Assembly: GCF_014638275.1 (NCBI RefSeq)
Contig: NZ_BMFJ01000001.1
Location: forward strand, 2,220,338-2,284,337
DNA from: Primorskyibacter flagellatus
Lineage (GTDB): Bacteria > Pseudomonadota > Alphaproteobacteria > Rhodobacterales > Rhodobacteraceae
Length of the DNA stretch: 64,000 nt
Reading direction: 5' to 3'
Positions 44,573 through 54,375 of the stretch are shown in pieces (the stretch's first letter is position 1; the number at the start of each line of letters is the position of its first letter). Both the position numbers and the translations under genes were made by a program. The notes beneath the pieces were generated by a model, which was given only the letters and a program-made list of their open reading frames with translations, searched no databases and was not told the DNA's origin.

Positions 44573-45220
44573 CTACCCCTCCATCCGCGACATCCGCGCG
44601 AACAGCCGGAGCGCATGCACCGGGTCCGTCGCACTTTCCGGCATAACCGGATCATAGGCCGATTGCAGCAGCCCCGCCGTGTTCGGGTGCAGCCGCGCCA
44701 CCGCGTCGCTGCCCCGGATCAGGGGCGAACGGGTGGCGAAGGCGTGCGGACCCCAGTCGAGCAGCATCTTTGCGGCCTGTTCCAGACCGATCTCCTCGGC
44801 CGGCAGGCGGGCGCTCTCGGCGGTGAGGCGCAGGAAGACGAAGGCCGCGCGGATCGCCCCGCCCTCGTCGAAGCGGAACAGCCTGTACTGGGTCGCCTGC
44901 GCCGCGATCAGTCGGGGGACCAGCGCACCGAGTTCGGGCAGCATCCGGTCCAGGTTATCGAGCCCCGTCAGCTCCTCCCAGTCCTTCAGGAAGAAGATCA
45001 TGAGATTGGTGCCCAGCTCCGGATCAACCTCGGCCATCTGGTGACCGGCGGCCATCACCACAGCCTCGATCGCGCCCTTGAGCGGGGGGAGGCTCTGTTC
45101 CTCGACGCCGAAGATCACCGGCACGATCGGGCGGCCCCATCTGGCGAAATGGTAGCTGCCATCGTCACGGGTGAAGAAGCGTGCGATTTCCTCGGGTTCG
45201 GGCGGGGACATGACGGTCAT
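44573..45220 (-). CDS. Conserved hypothetical protein between ruvB and ybgC
   Basis: A 215-residue soluble protein with no signal peptide or membrane segment. Seen are FFTRDDGSYHFARWGRPIVPVIFGV at the front (Trp/Arg-rich), a middle with TNLMIFFLKDWEEL, and a hydrophobic helical end. I do not recognise the family; the position between ruvB and ybgC suggests a gene kept in this group. The start is the ATG at 45220 (an alternative ATG is at 45211); the frame is open far upstream without coding signs. Confidence 0.7.
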   Translation of the reverse strand: MTVMSPPEPEEIARFFTRDDGSYHFARWGRPIVPVIFGVEEQSLPPLKGAIEAVVMAAGHQMAEVDPELGTNLMIFFLKDWEELTGLDNLDRMLPELGALVPRLIAAQATQYRLFRFDEGGAIRAAFVFLRLTAESARLPAEEIGLEQAAKMLLDWGPHAFATRSPLIRGSDAVARLHPNTAGLLQSAYDPVMPESATDPVHALRLFARMSRMEG

Positions 45221-45290
45221 CGGGCGGTCCGGTTCCTGCGGGTCCCCGGACTTTTGCCCGCTGTGACGATGCGCGCAAGCGAAACCGGGA

Positions 45291-46322
45291 TCAGCCGTCG
45301 AACAGCGTTCCCTGCCCTGCTGCCCGCGGCGGTTCCAGCCCGATGTGCCGCCAGCCCTTTGCCGCAAGCATCCGACCCCGCGGGGTGCGCTGGATCAGGG
45401 CCTGCTGCAGGAGGTAGGGTTCGATCACCTCTTCCACCGCGTCGCGGCTTTCCGACAGCGCGGCGCAGAGGGTTTCGATGCCGACGGGGCCGCCCTGGTA
45501 ATCCTCACCAATCATCTTCAGATAGCGCCGGTCCGCGCCGTCCAGGCCCAGGTGATCGACGCCGAGCCGGGTGAGAGAGCTGTCGGCCAGTGCGCGGGTG
45601 ATGGTGCCGTCCCCCTCCACCACCGCGAAGTCGACGACACGGCGCAGCAGGCGGCCGGCGATGCGGGGGGTGCCCCTTGCCCGCCGCGCGATCTCGCGCG
45701 CGCCATCGGGGTCGGCGGGGGCACCCATCTTGCGGGCGTTGCGGGTGACGATCTCGTGCAGTTCGTCCTCCGTGTAGAACTGAAGCCGGGTCGGGATTCC
45801 GAAACGGTCCCTCAGCGGCGTGGTCAGGAGGCCGAGCCGCGTGGTCGCACCAACCAGCGTGAAGGGCTGAAGTTCGATGCGCACGGTGCGCGCGGCGGGA
45901 CCTTCGCCGATGACGAGGTCGAGTTCGAAGTCCTCGAGCGCGGGATAGAGCACCTCTTCCACCGCCGGGTTCAGGCGGTGAATCTCGTCGATGAAGAGAA
46001 CGTCGCGGGCTTCGAGGTTGGTCAGAATGGCGGCAAGGTCGCCCGCCTTGGCCAGCACGGGGCCGGAGGTCATGCGGAAATTCACGCCAAGCTCGCGCGC
46101 CATGATCTGCGCCAGCGTGGTCTTGCCGAGTCCGGGGGGACCGTGGAAGAGCGTGTGATCCATCGCCTCTCCCCGCTGCCGGGCGGACTGGATGAAGACC
46201 TTCAGGTTCGCGCGCGCCTCCTGCTGGCCGATGAAGTCGTCGAGCGTCTGCGGACGCAGCGCGCGGGTATCGTCGGCGTCCTCGGGCAGGCGGTCGGGGC
46301 GGAGGGTGGGATCGGAGCTCAT
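45291..46322 (-). CDS. ruvB: Holliday-junction branch-migration helicase RuvB
   Basis: RuvB is the AAA+ motor of RuvAB that drives branch migration of Holliday junctions. The 343-residue protein has the N-terminal [12 protein letters not shown], Walker [10 protein letters not shown], Walker B FIDEIHRL, sensor region [18 protein letters not shown] and the C-terminal winged helix ending in [11 protein letters not shown]. The start is the ATG at 46322; a GTG at 46349 is possible but overlaps the upstream gene. An unrelated small membrane-protein gene separates it from ruvA. Confidence 0.97.
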   Translation of the reverse strand: MSSDPTLRPDRLPEDADDTRALRPQTLDDFIGQQEARANLKVFIQSARQRGEAMDHTLFHGPPGLGKTTLAQIMARELGVNFRMTSGPVLAKAGDLAAILTNLEARDVLFIDEIHRLNPAVEEVLYPALEDFELDLVIGEGPAARTVRIELQPFTLVGATTRLGLLTTPLRDRFGIPTRLQFYTEDELHEIVTRNARKMGAPADPDGAREIARRARGTPRIAGRLLRRVVDFAVVEGDGTITRALADSSLTRLGVDHLGLDGADRRYLKMIGEDYQGGPVGIETLCAALSESRDAVEEVIEPYLLQQALIQRTPRGRMLAAKGWRHIGLEPPRAAGQGTLFDG

Positions 46323-46332
46323 ATCAGCGCGA

Positions 46333-46719
46333 CTATAGTCCTTCGGCACGAGCGGCGCGCCATCCCATCACGCAGAAACCGAGCATGGCGAGGTTGGCAA
46401 CGAAGTCGATCGCCATCCCGGCCGAAAACAGCGGTTCGACGTAAAGGAACCAGTAGTTGAATACGAAGAAGGGCAGCAGGGCGAGCCCGTAAGCCAGAAA
46501 GCTCCACCGCGTGAACCGGGAGGTCAGGATGAAGATGGAGCAGAGCACGGCCTGAGCGCCGAACGCGCCGAGCGCGACACTGAGGATGCGATCGTCCAGC
46601 CGGACCTCGGGGCGGAAGGCGACCCACTGCACCGACGTGGGACAGAGCAGCGCCCAGGCCCCGAGGATCAGGAAGGGAACGGCAATCAGGACCTGCCAGG
46701 TTCGGGCCGATCGCGTCAT
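46333..46719 (-). CDS. Four-helix membrane protein between ruvA and ruvB
   Basis: A 128-residue protein with four hydrophobic segments (about 9-27, 45-66, 70-88, 100-120) and short loops. The loop between helices 1 and 2 holds [15 protein letters not shown] do not recognise a family. It overlaps the ruvA stop by 4 bases (ATGA), so it is translated with the ruv genes. A job in recombination is unlikely on composition; it may simply ride in the operon. Confidence 0.75.
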   Translation of the reverse strand: MTRSARTWQVLIAVPFLILGAWALLCPTSVQWVAFRPEVRLDDRILSVALGAFGAQAVLCSIFILTSRFTRWSFLAYGLALLPFFVFNYWFLYVEPLFSAGMAIDFVANLAMLGFCVMGWRAARAEGL

Positions 46720-47390
46720 GCCGTGTCCTTTGGTGCAAGCGCCTTGAGCGCCAGCCTGATCAGGGCCGGGGTTTCGGCGTCGGGGCTGTCTCCGGCCGCC
46801 TGCGCCACCGCCGTCGCGGCCTCAGACGGGGAATAGCCGAGGTTGGCGAGAGCCGAGAGCGCTTCGGCCTGTGCTGCGCCCGAGGTACGGGGCGGTGTCG
46901 CCTTTGCCGCCGGGGTGACGGGCACCGGCTCGATCACCGCATCATCGTCGGCGGGGGAAGCGGGGGCGGTTCCGCCCATGGCCATGACTGCGGGGGCCTT
47001 GTCCTTCAGTTCCAGCACGATGCGCTGCGCGGTCTTGGGGCCGATCCCCTTGGCCGCCTTGACGGAGGTCTGGTCGCCGAGCGCAATCGCGCGCGACAGC
47101 CCGTCCGCGCCAAGCGCGCCGAGGATCGCCAGCGCGCCCTTGGCCCCGACCCCCTGCACGGAGGTCAGCAGGCGGAACCATTCCTTCTCCACCAGCGTCG
47201 GAAAGCCGTAGAGCTGAAGCAGGTCCTCGCGCACGATCAGGTCGGTGTACAGCGCCGCCGCCTCTCCGGCGCGGGGCAGCGCGGCGAGGGTTCGGTCCGA
47301 GACGAAGACGATGTAACCGACGCCGCGCACGTCGATCAGGACGTGATCGGGGCCGCGCATGTCGATGCGCCCTGCGAGACGGCCGATCAT
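46716..47390 (-). CDS. ruvA: Holliday-junction DNA-binding protein RuvA
   Basis: RuvA binds the four-way junction and loads RuvB. The 224-residue protein has the OB-fold domain ([26 protein letters not shown]), two helix-hairpin-helix motifs ([20 protein letters not shown] and [21 protein letters not shown]), a Pro/Ala-rich linker and the C-terminal RuvB-binding UBA-like domain ([18 protein letters not shown]). It overlaps ruvC by 4 bases. Confidence 0.97.
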   Translation of the reverse strand: MIGRLAGRIDMRGPDHVLIDVRGVGYIVFVSDRTLAALPRAGEAAALYTDLIVREDLLQLYGFPTLVEKEWFRLLTSVQGVGAKGALAILGALGADGLSRAIALGDQTSVKAAKGIGPKTAQRIVLELKDKAPAVMAMGGTAPASPADDDAVIEPVPVTPAAKATPPRTSGAAQAEALSALANLGYSPSEAATAVAQAAGDSPDAETPALIRLALKALAPKDTA

Positions 47391-47890
47391 GCGCGTGCCC
47401 CGGCGGCGCGGGACAAGGCGGCGGCCGACCCGAGGTGATGGGCGTGGCAGATCGCGATGGCCAGCGCGTCCGCGGCATCGGGGCCCGAGAAGTCGACGCC
47501 GGGAAGCTGCAGGCGAACCATGTGCTGCACCTGCTCCTTCGCCGCATGGCCGACACCGACAACGGATTTCTTGATGGTGTTGGGCGCGTATTCCCCGACA
47601 CTCAGCCCGTGCTGCGCCGGGACCAGCATCGCGATTCCCCTCGCCTGCCCCAGCTTCAGCGTGCTGGCCCCGCTGGAGTTGACGAAGACCTGTTCGACAG
47701 CGGCGGCGTCGGGGGCGTGCAGGGTGAAGACCGCGCTCAGCGCGACATGCAGGGCGTGCAGGCGGTCAGCCATGTCGGTACCGGTTCCGTGGCACTGGCC
47801 ATTGGCCACGTGGCTGATTCGGCTGCCCTGGACGGAGATCACGCCCCAGCCAAGGCTGCGCAGGCCCGGATCGATGCCGATGACTTTCAA
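47387..47890 (-). CDS. ruvC: Holliday-junction resolvase RuvC
   Basis: RuvC cuts the Holliday junction symmetrically. The 167-residue protein has the first acidic residue in [14 protein letters not shown], the second in AVEQVFVN, and the last pair in [14 protein letters not shown]. The start is TTG at 47890, with GAGGGGG placed correctly before it; starting there gives the usual family length and places the catalytic Asp at residue 7. The open frame upstream (to 48049) has no family match. Confidence 0.95.
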   Translation of the reverse strand: MKVIGIDPGLRSLGWGVISVQGSRISHVANGQCHGTGTDMADRLHALHVALSAVFTLHAPDAAAVEQVFVNSSGASTLKLGQARGIAMLVPAQHGLSVGEYAPNTIKKSVVGVGHAAKEQVQHMVRLQLPGVDFSGPDAADALAIAICHAHHLGSAAALSRAAGARA

Positions 47891-48222
47891 ACTGCCCCCT
47901 CGCTGCCCTGCGGCGTTGTCCTTTTGGCAACAGATAGCACGAAACGGGAACATCCGCCAATAGCCAAGCTGCGGTCCCCGCAGGGCGGAAAAATGACCCT
48001 CGGACTGCGGCTCCGGCGCGGGCGGCTGAATTGCGACCCGAGAAGGCACAAAAACGACTCGGCCGAGGCCTATAAATTAACCACCCGTCAATGCTTTAGG
48101 CAAATCTGCGAGCCATGCAGCCATGGCATGGGCGTCATGCAAAAACGCTGCTTCCATGGGCGCATATGCTCCAATATTGGGCGGTTTGAAAACTTAGCGC
48201 ATCACCAGAGAAAGACCTGCAT
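47891..48222. other. Divergent gap between ruvC and the DUF1127 gene
   Basis: 332 bases with no gene I can support. It contains an AT-rich segment around 48070-48090, a weak CtrA-like match TTAA-N7-TCAAT at 48077-48092 (7 of 9), and repeated GCATGG/CATGGG-type words at 48110-48160. It must hold promoters for both flanking genes. Confidence 0.4.
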
Positions 48223-48426
48223 ATGTCCGTCTACAACATGACCCCCAAGGCCAGCACCGGCCTCGTTTCCGTCTACGGCCACCTCGGCCGTGCCGTATCC
48301 AACATCCACCTCGCCATCCGCGACTGGAACGATCGTCGCATCACCCGCAAGCTGCTTGGCAGCCTGACCGACCGCGAACTGGCCGACATCGGCCTGATGC
48401 GCGGGGAGATCGACAGCCTCTCCTGA
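48223..48426 (+). CDS. DUF1127 protein
   Basis: A 67-residue protein with the DUF1127 (YjiS-like) domain in its C-terminal half: IRDWNDRRITRKLLGSLTDRELADIGL, where Arg, Leu and the DRELADIGL end are conserved. Some members of this family in alphaproteobacteria bind RNA and help control phosphate or stress responses through sRNAs. A strong terminator follows. An internal ATG (MTPKAS) is an alternative start. Confidence 0.88.
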   Translation: MSVYNMTPKASTGLVSVYGHLGRAVSNIHLAIRDWNDRRITRKLLGSLTDRELADIGLMRGEIDSLS

Positions 48427-48455
48427 CTGTCTCTCCACATCTGGCGATGAGTTCG

Positions 48456-48491
48456 GACCGCGTTCCCGCAAGGGACGCGGTCTTTGCTTTT
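48456..48491 (+). terminator. Terminator after the DUF1127 gene
   Basis: GACCGCGTTCCC pairs with GGGACGCGGTC (one bulged T) around GCAA, followed by TTTGCTTTT. It lies 30 bases after the stop. Confidence 0.87.
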
Positions 48492-48550
48492 GCGGCGTGT
48501 GGTGGATCGCGGATGCAAATGCCCGGCGCGGGGACCGGGCTGCACGGGTG

Positions 48551-48907
48551 TCAGGCGAAGAAGCGGATGATGTCGTAGACCAGGATGGTCACCGGATCGA
48601 TACGCATCAGATAGGCGCCGATGCGGTCCATCGCGTCGCCGGCCTGCATCGCATCCAGCTTGGCGCCGTAGACCCCGAAGCCAAGCGTATAAAGCAGGAA
48701 GCCTTTGAAGGTCAGCAACACGAAGGCCATGATCATCACCGCGCGCAGCGGGATCATCCTGCCAATCTTGCGGCGGCGCACCCCGGTCGGGGTGAGCTTC
48801 ATCAGGCCACTGGAATCGACCTCCAGCCGGTGCCCTTCGTCGAGCGCGGCCTTCTTCTCGTCCAGCCGCGCAAGGCGGCGGTCGAAATGCGCGAACCCGT
48901 CCTTCAT
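48551..48907 (-). CDS. Small membrane protein, conserved type
   Basis: A 118-residue protein with a charged N-terminal half (RRLARLDEKKAALDEGHRLE, coiled-coil-like), a basic stretch RRRKIGRM, one membrane helix (about 53-75) and a C-terminal half ending PVTILVYDIIRFFA. I do not recognise a family. It is followed on the same strand by nothing close and preceded by prmA after 77 bases. Confidence 0.7.
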   Translation of the reverse strand: MKDGFAHFDRRLARLDEKKAALDEGHRLEVDSSGLMKLTPTGVRRRKIGRMIPLRAVMIMAFVLLTFKGFLLYTLGFGVYGAKLDAMQAGDAMDRIGAYLMRIDPVTILVYDIIRFFA

Positions 48908-48984
48908 ATCCGTCCTGCTCCTGCGGATTTTTCTCTGACAGGCAGGTTAGGTAAGGATTGCGGCCAGAATTTGACCGAAGCGGG

Positions 48985-49857
48985 TCAGAGCGGGCGTTGC
49001 AGAAGCAGTGTGGTCCAGTCGCCGATCTGCTCGGCCTCGACCTGCGCGACTCCGGCGGCGGCATAGGCGGCGGCGACCTCCGCAGCCTGCTCGTTCAGCA
49101 GGCCGGACAGGATCGCGTGGCCTCCGGGTGCGAGGTGCCGCGCGAGGTCGGGCGCAAGGTCGATCAGCGGTCCCTTCAGGATATTGGCGAAGATCAGACC
49201 ATAGGGCGCCTGCGCGGCGATTTCTGGATGGTCGAAGCCGGTCGCCTCGAGGCAGGTCACGCGGCCGGCCATGTCGTTTGCGGCAAGGTTGGCCTCCGAC
49301 ACCTCCACCGCCACCGGGTCGATGTCCGACGCAACGGGCGTGCCGGGCCAGACCTTCGCGGCGGCCATGGCCAGCACGGCGGTGCCGCAGCCGATGTCCG
49401 CGACGCGGTCGGTGCTGACGCCCCGGGTGACCAGCCGGTCCAGCGCGCGAAGGCATCCCTGCGTGGTGTCATGGTGGCCGGTGCCGAAGGCCATTGCGGC
49501 CTCGATCAGCAGGGGGACGCAGTCGTCGGGCACGGTATCGGCGTCGTGGCTGCCGTAAAGGTAGAAACGCCCGGCGCGCACGGGGGCGAGTTCGCGCTTC
49601 ACCTTGGCGACCCAGTCGGTTTCCGGCAGTTCGGAGACGACGAAGGGCTTCGCCCCGTTGATCGTCGCCAGCAGGGCCAGCCCGGCTTCGTCCGGCTTCT
49701 CCGTGAAATAGCCGCCGACCTCCCAGAGACCGGAGTCGTCCTCGATCTCGAACACGCCGACCCCGTAGGGTTCGGGAGTCAGGGTCTCCATCCCCTCGCC
49801 AAGCGCCTCGGCCGCCTGTTTGCCGGTAAGGGTGGTGTAGGCGGTGAAGGTGGGCAT
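48985..49857 (-). CDS. prmA: Ribosomal protein L11 methyltransferase PrmA
   Basis: PrmA trimethylates lysines and the N-terminus of ribosomal protein L11. The 290-residue protein has an N-terminal substrate-binding domain and a SAM domain with AFGTGHHDTTQGCLR, VADIGCGTAVLAMAA and GLIFANILKGPL (family NPPY-like N-x-L). The ATG at 49857 was chosen for GAGAGGA upstream and family length; the frame continues 18 codons earlier. Confidence 0.94.
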   Translation of the reverse strand: MPTFTAYTTLTGKQAAEALGEGMETLTPEPYGVGVFEIEDDSGLWEVGGYFTEKPDEAGLALLATINGAKPFVVSELPETDWVAKVKRELAPVRAGRFYLYGSHDADTVPDDCVPLLIEAAMAFGTGHHDTTQGCLRALDRLVTRGVSTDRVADIGCGTAVLAMAAAKVWPGTPVASDIDPVAVEVSEANLAANDMAGRVTCLEATGFDHPEIAAQAPYGLIFANILKGPLIDLAPDLARHLAPGGHAILSGLLNEQAAEVAAAYAAAGVAQVEAEQIGDWTTLLLQRPL

Positions 49858-49918
49858 GTCGGATCCTCTCTGGTCGTCCCCGCGCCTAGTCGGGACGCCG
49901 CGCGGCGTCAAGCGCCGC

Positions 49919-51151
49919 TCACTCTGCCGGGGCGGGCAGCGCGGGGGTGAAGATCGTCTCGTGTCCGGGCTGCGGGTGCCGCGGGATCAGCAGCGCCAGC
50001 AGGAAGGAACAGGCGGCAAGACCGGCCGCCAGAAAGAACACCGCGCCGGGCGACAGCAGCCAGAGCGCGCCGAGCGCGGCGGGCAGGAAGACCGCGGCGA
50101 TATGGTTGATCGTGAAGGCGACGGCGGCGGTCGGCGCGATGTCACCGGGATCGGCGATCTTCTGGAAGTAGGTCTTCAGCGCCAGCGCCAGTCCGAACAG
50201 CAGGTTGTCGATGACATAGAGCGCCGCCGCCAGGGCCACGCCCCAGGCAAAGTAGTAGATGCCGCCATACAGCAGGAAGACGATGACCAGCCCGACGTAT
50301 TCGAACCGCAGCACCCTCGCCTCGCCGAAATAGGCCACGGCGCGGCCCATCTGGGGGGCGATCAGCATGTTCGCGACGAGGTTGATGAGAAACAGGCCCG
50401 TGACCTCGTGCACGTCGAAACCGAAGCGTTCGACCATCATGAAACCGGCGAAGACGACGAAGATCTGCCGCCGCGCGCCCGCCATGAACTGCAGCAGGTA
50501 ATACAGCCAGTAGCGGCGGCGCAGGATCATCTTCTTGACCTGCGGATTGGGCGCCTCGAACTGCGGATAGGCGATCATGGCGAATATGGCGATGGCCGCC
50601 GTGACCCCGCCGGAGATCAGGTAAACGATGTTGTAGGTCAGCCCGAGCGGATCCCAGAGCAGCATGATCAACCCGTAGGACACCAGCGTCGCCGCCGACC
50701 CGGTGGCCAGCAGCTTGCCCAGAACCTTCGGCGCCTCGGCCCGCGTCAACCACTGCAGCTGCAGCGACTGGTTCACCGTCTCGTAATAGTGGAAGCCGAT
50801 GGAGCTGAGCATGGTGATCGTCAGGATCCCGCCAAGCGACGGAAACCAGGCGGTGATCGCCGTCGCCACGCCGAGCAGCGCCAGTGAAACAAGGCCAAGC
50901 ACCTGTTCGCGCACGAAGATGATGATGGCGATGACCCCGATGGCGAGAAATCCGGGGATCTCGCGCACCGTATGCAGCCAGCCGATGTCCTGCCCGTCGA
51001 ACTGGGCGACCTCGATGACGAAGTTGTTCAGCAGCGCCGACCAGGTCGCGAAGGCGATCGGCATGGCGGCGGCCATGAGGAACAGCAGGGTCCGGGGCCT
51101 GCGCCAGAGCGGCAGGTTGCCGGCATCTTCGAGTTTGATTGCGCGAGTCAT
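49919..51151 (-). CDS. MFS-type transporter of unknown substrate
   Basis: A 410-residue membrane protein with about 12 hydrophobic segments. It lacks a clear DHA motif A. Loops such as LHTVREIPGF and RRRYWLYYLLQF are Arg-rich, and the start has a basic N-terminal tail. Fold and length point to the Major Facilitator Superfamily but not to a subfamily. It lies between a repeat element and prmA, with no transcription factor nearby. The start is the ATG at 51151; the frame is open 18 codons further. Confidence 0.8.
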   Translation of the reverse strand: MTRAIKLEDAGNLPLWRRPRTLLFLMAAAMPIAFATWSALLNNFVIEVAQFDGQDIGWLHTVREIPGFLAIGVIAIIIFVREQVLGLVSLALLGVATAITAWFPSLGGILTITMLSSIGFHYYETVNQSLQLQWLTRAEAPKVLGKLLATGSAATLVSYGLIMLLWDPLGLTYNIVYLISGGVTAAIAIFAMIAYPQFEAPNPQVKKMILRRRYWLYYLLQFMAGARRQIFVVFAGFMMVERFGFDVHEVTGLFLINLVANMLIAPQMGRAVAYFGEARVLRFEYVGLVIVFLLYGGIYYFAWGVALAAALYVIDNLLFGLALALKTYFQKIADPGDIAPTAAVAFTINHIAAVFLPAALGALWLLSPGAVFFLAAGLAACSFLLALLIPRHPQPGHETIFTPALPAPAE

Positions 51152-51206
51152 GTATTTTGCCTTACGCCCATTTTCCGGGCTTGGCGAGTACTCGCGCACG
51201 CACACC

Positions 51207-51270
51207 GGCCTCTTTGGTTTTGCAAATATCCTGGGGGGAGCCGCAGGCGGGGGGCAACGCCCCCCTCGCT
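51207..51270 (-). repeat. Intergenic (A/G)TATTT element, copy 3
   Basis: On the minus strand GGGGGGC-GTT-GCCCCCC forms a hairpin, followed by CCTGCGGCTCCCCCCAGGATATTT and an A-rich tail. It follows priA and precedes the MFS gene. It has the same order of parts as 30638-30695. Confidence 0.6.
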
Positions 51271-51282
51271 ATACGCAGGCCG

Positions 51283-53475
51283 TCAGAAGAACGATTGCGG
51301 GTCGATGTCGACCGCGACGCGCAGGTCGCGGTCGGGGCGCAGCTGGCCGACCCATTTCGCCATGGCCGCCTGCAGTGCGACGCCCTTGTCGGCCTTGACC
51401 AGCATGCGCACCCGGTGGCGGCCCCGGACCCGCGCGATCGGTGCGGGGGCGGGCCCGAAGACCTGCGCGGAGATCGCAGCCAGCGGCGCGGTGCGGCGGG
51501 CGAGGTCCTGTCCGGCGCGGAAGGCCGCGGCCTCGTCCGTGGCCGACAGGATCACCGCGGCGAGGCGGCCGTAGGGGGGCATGCCTGCCAGGCGGCGGGC
51601 CTCGGCCTCGGCTGACCAGAAGGCCTCCTCGTCTCCGGTCAGGATGGCGCGGATCACCGGGTGGTCGGGCTGGTGCGTCTGGAGCAGCGCCTCGCCCGGG
51701 GTCTCGGCCCGCCCGGCCCGACCCGCAACCTGGCGCATCAGCTGGAAGGTGCGCTCGGCAGCCCGCAGGTCCGAGCCCTGCAGCCCGAGGTCGGCGTCGA
51801 TCACACCGACCAGCGTGAGCCGGGGGAAGTTGTGCCCCTTGGCCACCAGCTGCGTGCCGATGACGATGTCGATGTCGCCTTCGGCAATGTCGGCAATCGC
51901 CTGCTTCAGCGCGCGGGCAGAGGTGAAGAGGTCCGACGACAGCACAGCCGCCCTGGCCTCGGGGAAGGCCACCGCGACCTCCTCCGCCAGTCGCTCGACG
52001 CCGGGGCCGACGGCGGCGAGCTTGCCCTCGACCTTGCAGGAGGGGCAGGCTTCGGGCAGCGGCTTGGTCTCACCGCACTGGTGGCAGACGAGCCGCTTGA
52101 GAAAGCGGTGTTCGACCATGCGTGCGTCGCAATGGTCGCAGCCGATCTGCTCCCCGCAGGCCCGGCAGACGGTGACCGGGGCATAGCCGCGCCGGTTCAG
52201 GAACAGCAGCGACTGTTCGCCCTTTTCCATCCGCGCGGTGACGGCGCGGGCGAGGGAGGGGGAGATCCAGCGACCGGGGCTCAGGTCCTCGGCCCGCATG
52301 TCGATGGCGCGCATCTCCGGAAGGACGGCGGCACCGAAACGCGCGTCGAGGTCGACACGGTCGTATTTGCCCGCATCGGCATTGGCCCAGGTTTCGAGCG
52401 AGGGCGTGGCGGAGGCCAGCACCACCCGCGCCCCGGCGATGGAGGCGCGCAGTACCGACATGTCACGCGCGTTGTAAAGCACCCCGTCCTCCTGCTTGTA
52501 GGAGGTGTCGTGTTCCTCATCCACGACGATCAGGCCAAGGTCGCGGAAGGGCAGGAACAGGGCGGATCGCGCGCCGACCACCAGCTGTGCCGCCCCCTGC
52601 CCCACCATCTTCCACGCCCGGCGGCGTTCGGTCATCGTCACGCCGGAATGCCATTCGACAGGCTTCGCGCCAAAGCGCTGTTCGACGCGGGCAAGGAACT
52701 GTTCGGAGAGCGCGATTTCTGGCAGCAGCACCAGCGCCTGACGCCCGGCGGCGATGCAGGCGGCGATGGCTTCAAGGTAAACTTCCGTCTTGCCGGACCC
52801 GGTGACACCGCGCAGCAGAGTCGTGCCGTATCCGCCCCTGCGGACGCCCTCGGCGATGCGCCCGGCGGCCTCGGCCTGACCATCGGTCAGGGCGTTGCCA
52901 CGGCGGTCCGTGTCCATCGGCGGATAGGGGGTGTCGCGGGGGGCCTGTTCTTCCCGAACCGCGCCCTGCTTGACCATGCCCTTGACGACGGAGGAGGTGG
53001 CGCCGGCCATGTCGCTCAGTTCCTTCAGGGTGAAGGAGAGGCCGCCGTAGTCGTTCAGCACGTTCAGCACGCGGCGACGGGCGTCGGTCATGCGGTCGGG
53101 ATCGGTGTCGCCAAGGCGATAGACCTTCTGCATCGAGGGCGGGTCGGACAGGCCCGGCGCGCGGGTGGCGAGCCGCAGCATCTGCGTCATGGGGGTCAGC
53201 GTGTAGTCGCCGGCGCGGATCAGGAATTCGCGCATTTCGTCCCGCATCGGGGCGGCGTCCAGCACGCGGGTCACGGGACGGATCTTCGCGGGATCGAAGT
53301 TGCCCTGTCCCGGCCCCCAGATCACGCCGAGCACCTGCCGCGGACCAAGCGGAACCTGAACGAAAGCCCCCTGCGCGCAGCCGCCCTCCGGCGCGCGGTA
53401 GTCGAGCAGCCGGTCCAGTGGCTGCGTCGTCAGGACGGCAACGAGGTCATCCGTATCGTAGAAATCCGGCTCCAC
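51283..53475 (-). CDS. priA: Primosomal helicase PriA
   Basis: PriA restarts stalled replication forks by binding branched DNA and loading DnaB. The 730-residue protein has the N-terminal 3'-end-binding domain, Walker A GVTGSGKTEVYL, Walker B VVDEEHD, and the zinc-binding region with eight Cys in CRACGEQIGCDHC and CHQCGETKPLPEACPSC. Helicase motif V/VI regions include GTQLVAKGHNFPRLTLVG and VAGRAGRAETPGEALLQT. The start is GTG at 53475 (VEPDFYDTDDLVAV) after a G-rich stretch; no better ATG is seen. Confidence 0.96.
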   Translation of the reverse strand: MEPDFYDTDDLVAVLTTQPLDRLLDYRAPEGGCAQGAFVQVPLGPRQVLGVIWGPGQGNFDPAKIRPVTRVLDAAPMRDEMREFLIRAGDYTLTPMTQMLRLATRAPGLSDPPSMQKVYRLGDTDPDRMTDARRRVLNVLNDYGGLSFTLKELSDMAGATSSVVKGMVKQGAVREEQAPRDTPYPPMDTDRRGNALTDGQAEAAGRIAEGVRRGGYGTTLLRGVTGSGKTEVYLEAIAACIAAGRQALVLLPEIALSEQFLARVEQRFGAKPVEWHSGVTMTERRRAWKMVGQGAAQLVVGARSALFLPFRDLGLIVVDEEHDTSYKQEDGVLYNARDMSVLRASIAGARVVLASATPSLETWANADAGKYDRVDLDARFGAAVLPEMRAIDMRAEDLSPGRWISPSLARAVTARMEKGEQSLLFLNRRGYAPVTVCRACGEQIGCDHCDARMVEHRFLKRLVCHQCGETKPLPEACPSCKVEGKLAAVGPGVERLAEEVAVAFPEARAAVLSSDLFTSARALKQAIADIAEGDIDIVIGTQLVAKGHNFPRLTLVGVIDADLGLQGSDLRAAERTFQLMRQVAGRAGRAETPGEALLQTHQPDHPVIRAILTGDEEAFWSAEAEARRLAGMPPYGRLAAVILSATDEAAAFRAGQDLARRTAPLAAISAQVFGPAPAPIARVRGRHRVRMLVKADKGVALQAAMAKWVGQLRPDRDLRVAVDIDPQSFF

Positions 53476-53552
53476 CTGCCCCCCGGTCCTGCGCGCTGCC
53501 CTGTTCTAGGCAACCGGGACCCGGGGGACAAGCGGACCGAGGGAGCGGGTGC

Positions 53553-54203
53553 TCAGCGTCTCCGCCGAAGCAAGCCGAGGCCGAGCAGCGCGGAAGCGAG
53601 GATCGGCAGGCCCGCGGGCAGCGGCACGGCGGGCGTCGGATCGACGGCCCAGGACCCATTGGCACCGGTCCGGCGCCCTTCGTCCCAGTTAGCGAAATTG
53701 AAGCCGACACAGCCGGTCGGCTCCGTGCAGGCCAACTCGATTCCCTGATCCCATTTCGGCGTTCCAACCTCACCCGCAAAGAAACCGGAGCGCGTGATCA
53801 GGCGCTTGAAATTGTTGTCAGGAAAAAACGGGTTGAGGGAGTTCGGCACGGCGATATTCTGCAATTCGATCGTCCAGTCTGCGATATTGCCGGACGCGTC
53901 CGTGATGACCTCGAAACGCACGATCTCGTCCACGCCCATCGTGTAGGTGTTGCGACCATCGGTGAAGCTGAAGCCGGTCAGCAACCCCGTGATGTCCGTG
54001 GACGTTACATATTCCGGGAGCAGCGCGGCGGTCGTAAAGCTGCCGCTGATCTTGTCCGACGTGGTGTAGGTTCCGGGCACGGCAGCCGAATCCACGATCG
54101 TGTCGAAGGCGAGACCAACGTATTCGTAGGTGGCGGCGGCGGCAGAGGTCGCGGTGACGGCGCAGAAGGCCATGGTCGCAAGGGTGGTTGCCAATTTCTT
54201 CAT
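53553..54203 (-). CDS. VPLPA-CTERM sorting-domain protein, second copy
   Basis: A 216-residue secreted protein with signal peptide (MKKLATTLATMAF to about SAAA), a beta-rich middle containing the Cys pair CTEPTGC, and a sorting tail AVPLPAGLPILASAL then an Arg cluster (LLRRRR). It has the same plan as 2824-3465 but the middle is not similar by eye. A strong ribosome-binding site (AGGAGGA) fixes the start at 54203. Function unknown; likely a surface or matrix protein processed by an exosortase outside the window. Confidence 0.88.
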   Translation of the reverse strand: MKKLATTLATMAFCAVTATSAAAATYEYVGLAFDTIVDSAAVPGTYTTSDKISGSFTTAALLPEYVTSTDITGLLTGFSFTDGRNTYTMGVDEIVRFEVITDASGNIADWTIELQNIAVPNSLNPFFPDNNFKRLITRSGFFAGEVGTPKWDQGIELACTEPTGCVGFNFANWDEGRRTGANGSWAVDPTPAVPLPAGLPILASALLGLGLLRRRR

Positions 54204-54375
54204 ACAAAATCCTCCTGAAAACCGGGGCGATGCCCCTTCGTGAAGCTTACCACAGGTCAACTGTTTTACCGAGTCCCGCGTGCCCCGCCGCATCGGGCTG
54301 CGCCGTTTCGACCTTTCGGCTCCGACCGTCATGCGCTAACAGTCCGCGAACCGCTCCAGACCGAAAGGGCCGATC

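Noticed and set aside
48077..48092. CtrA-like site before the DUF1127 gene
   Set aside because: Only 7 of 9 positions match and spacing to the gene is large.
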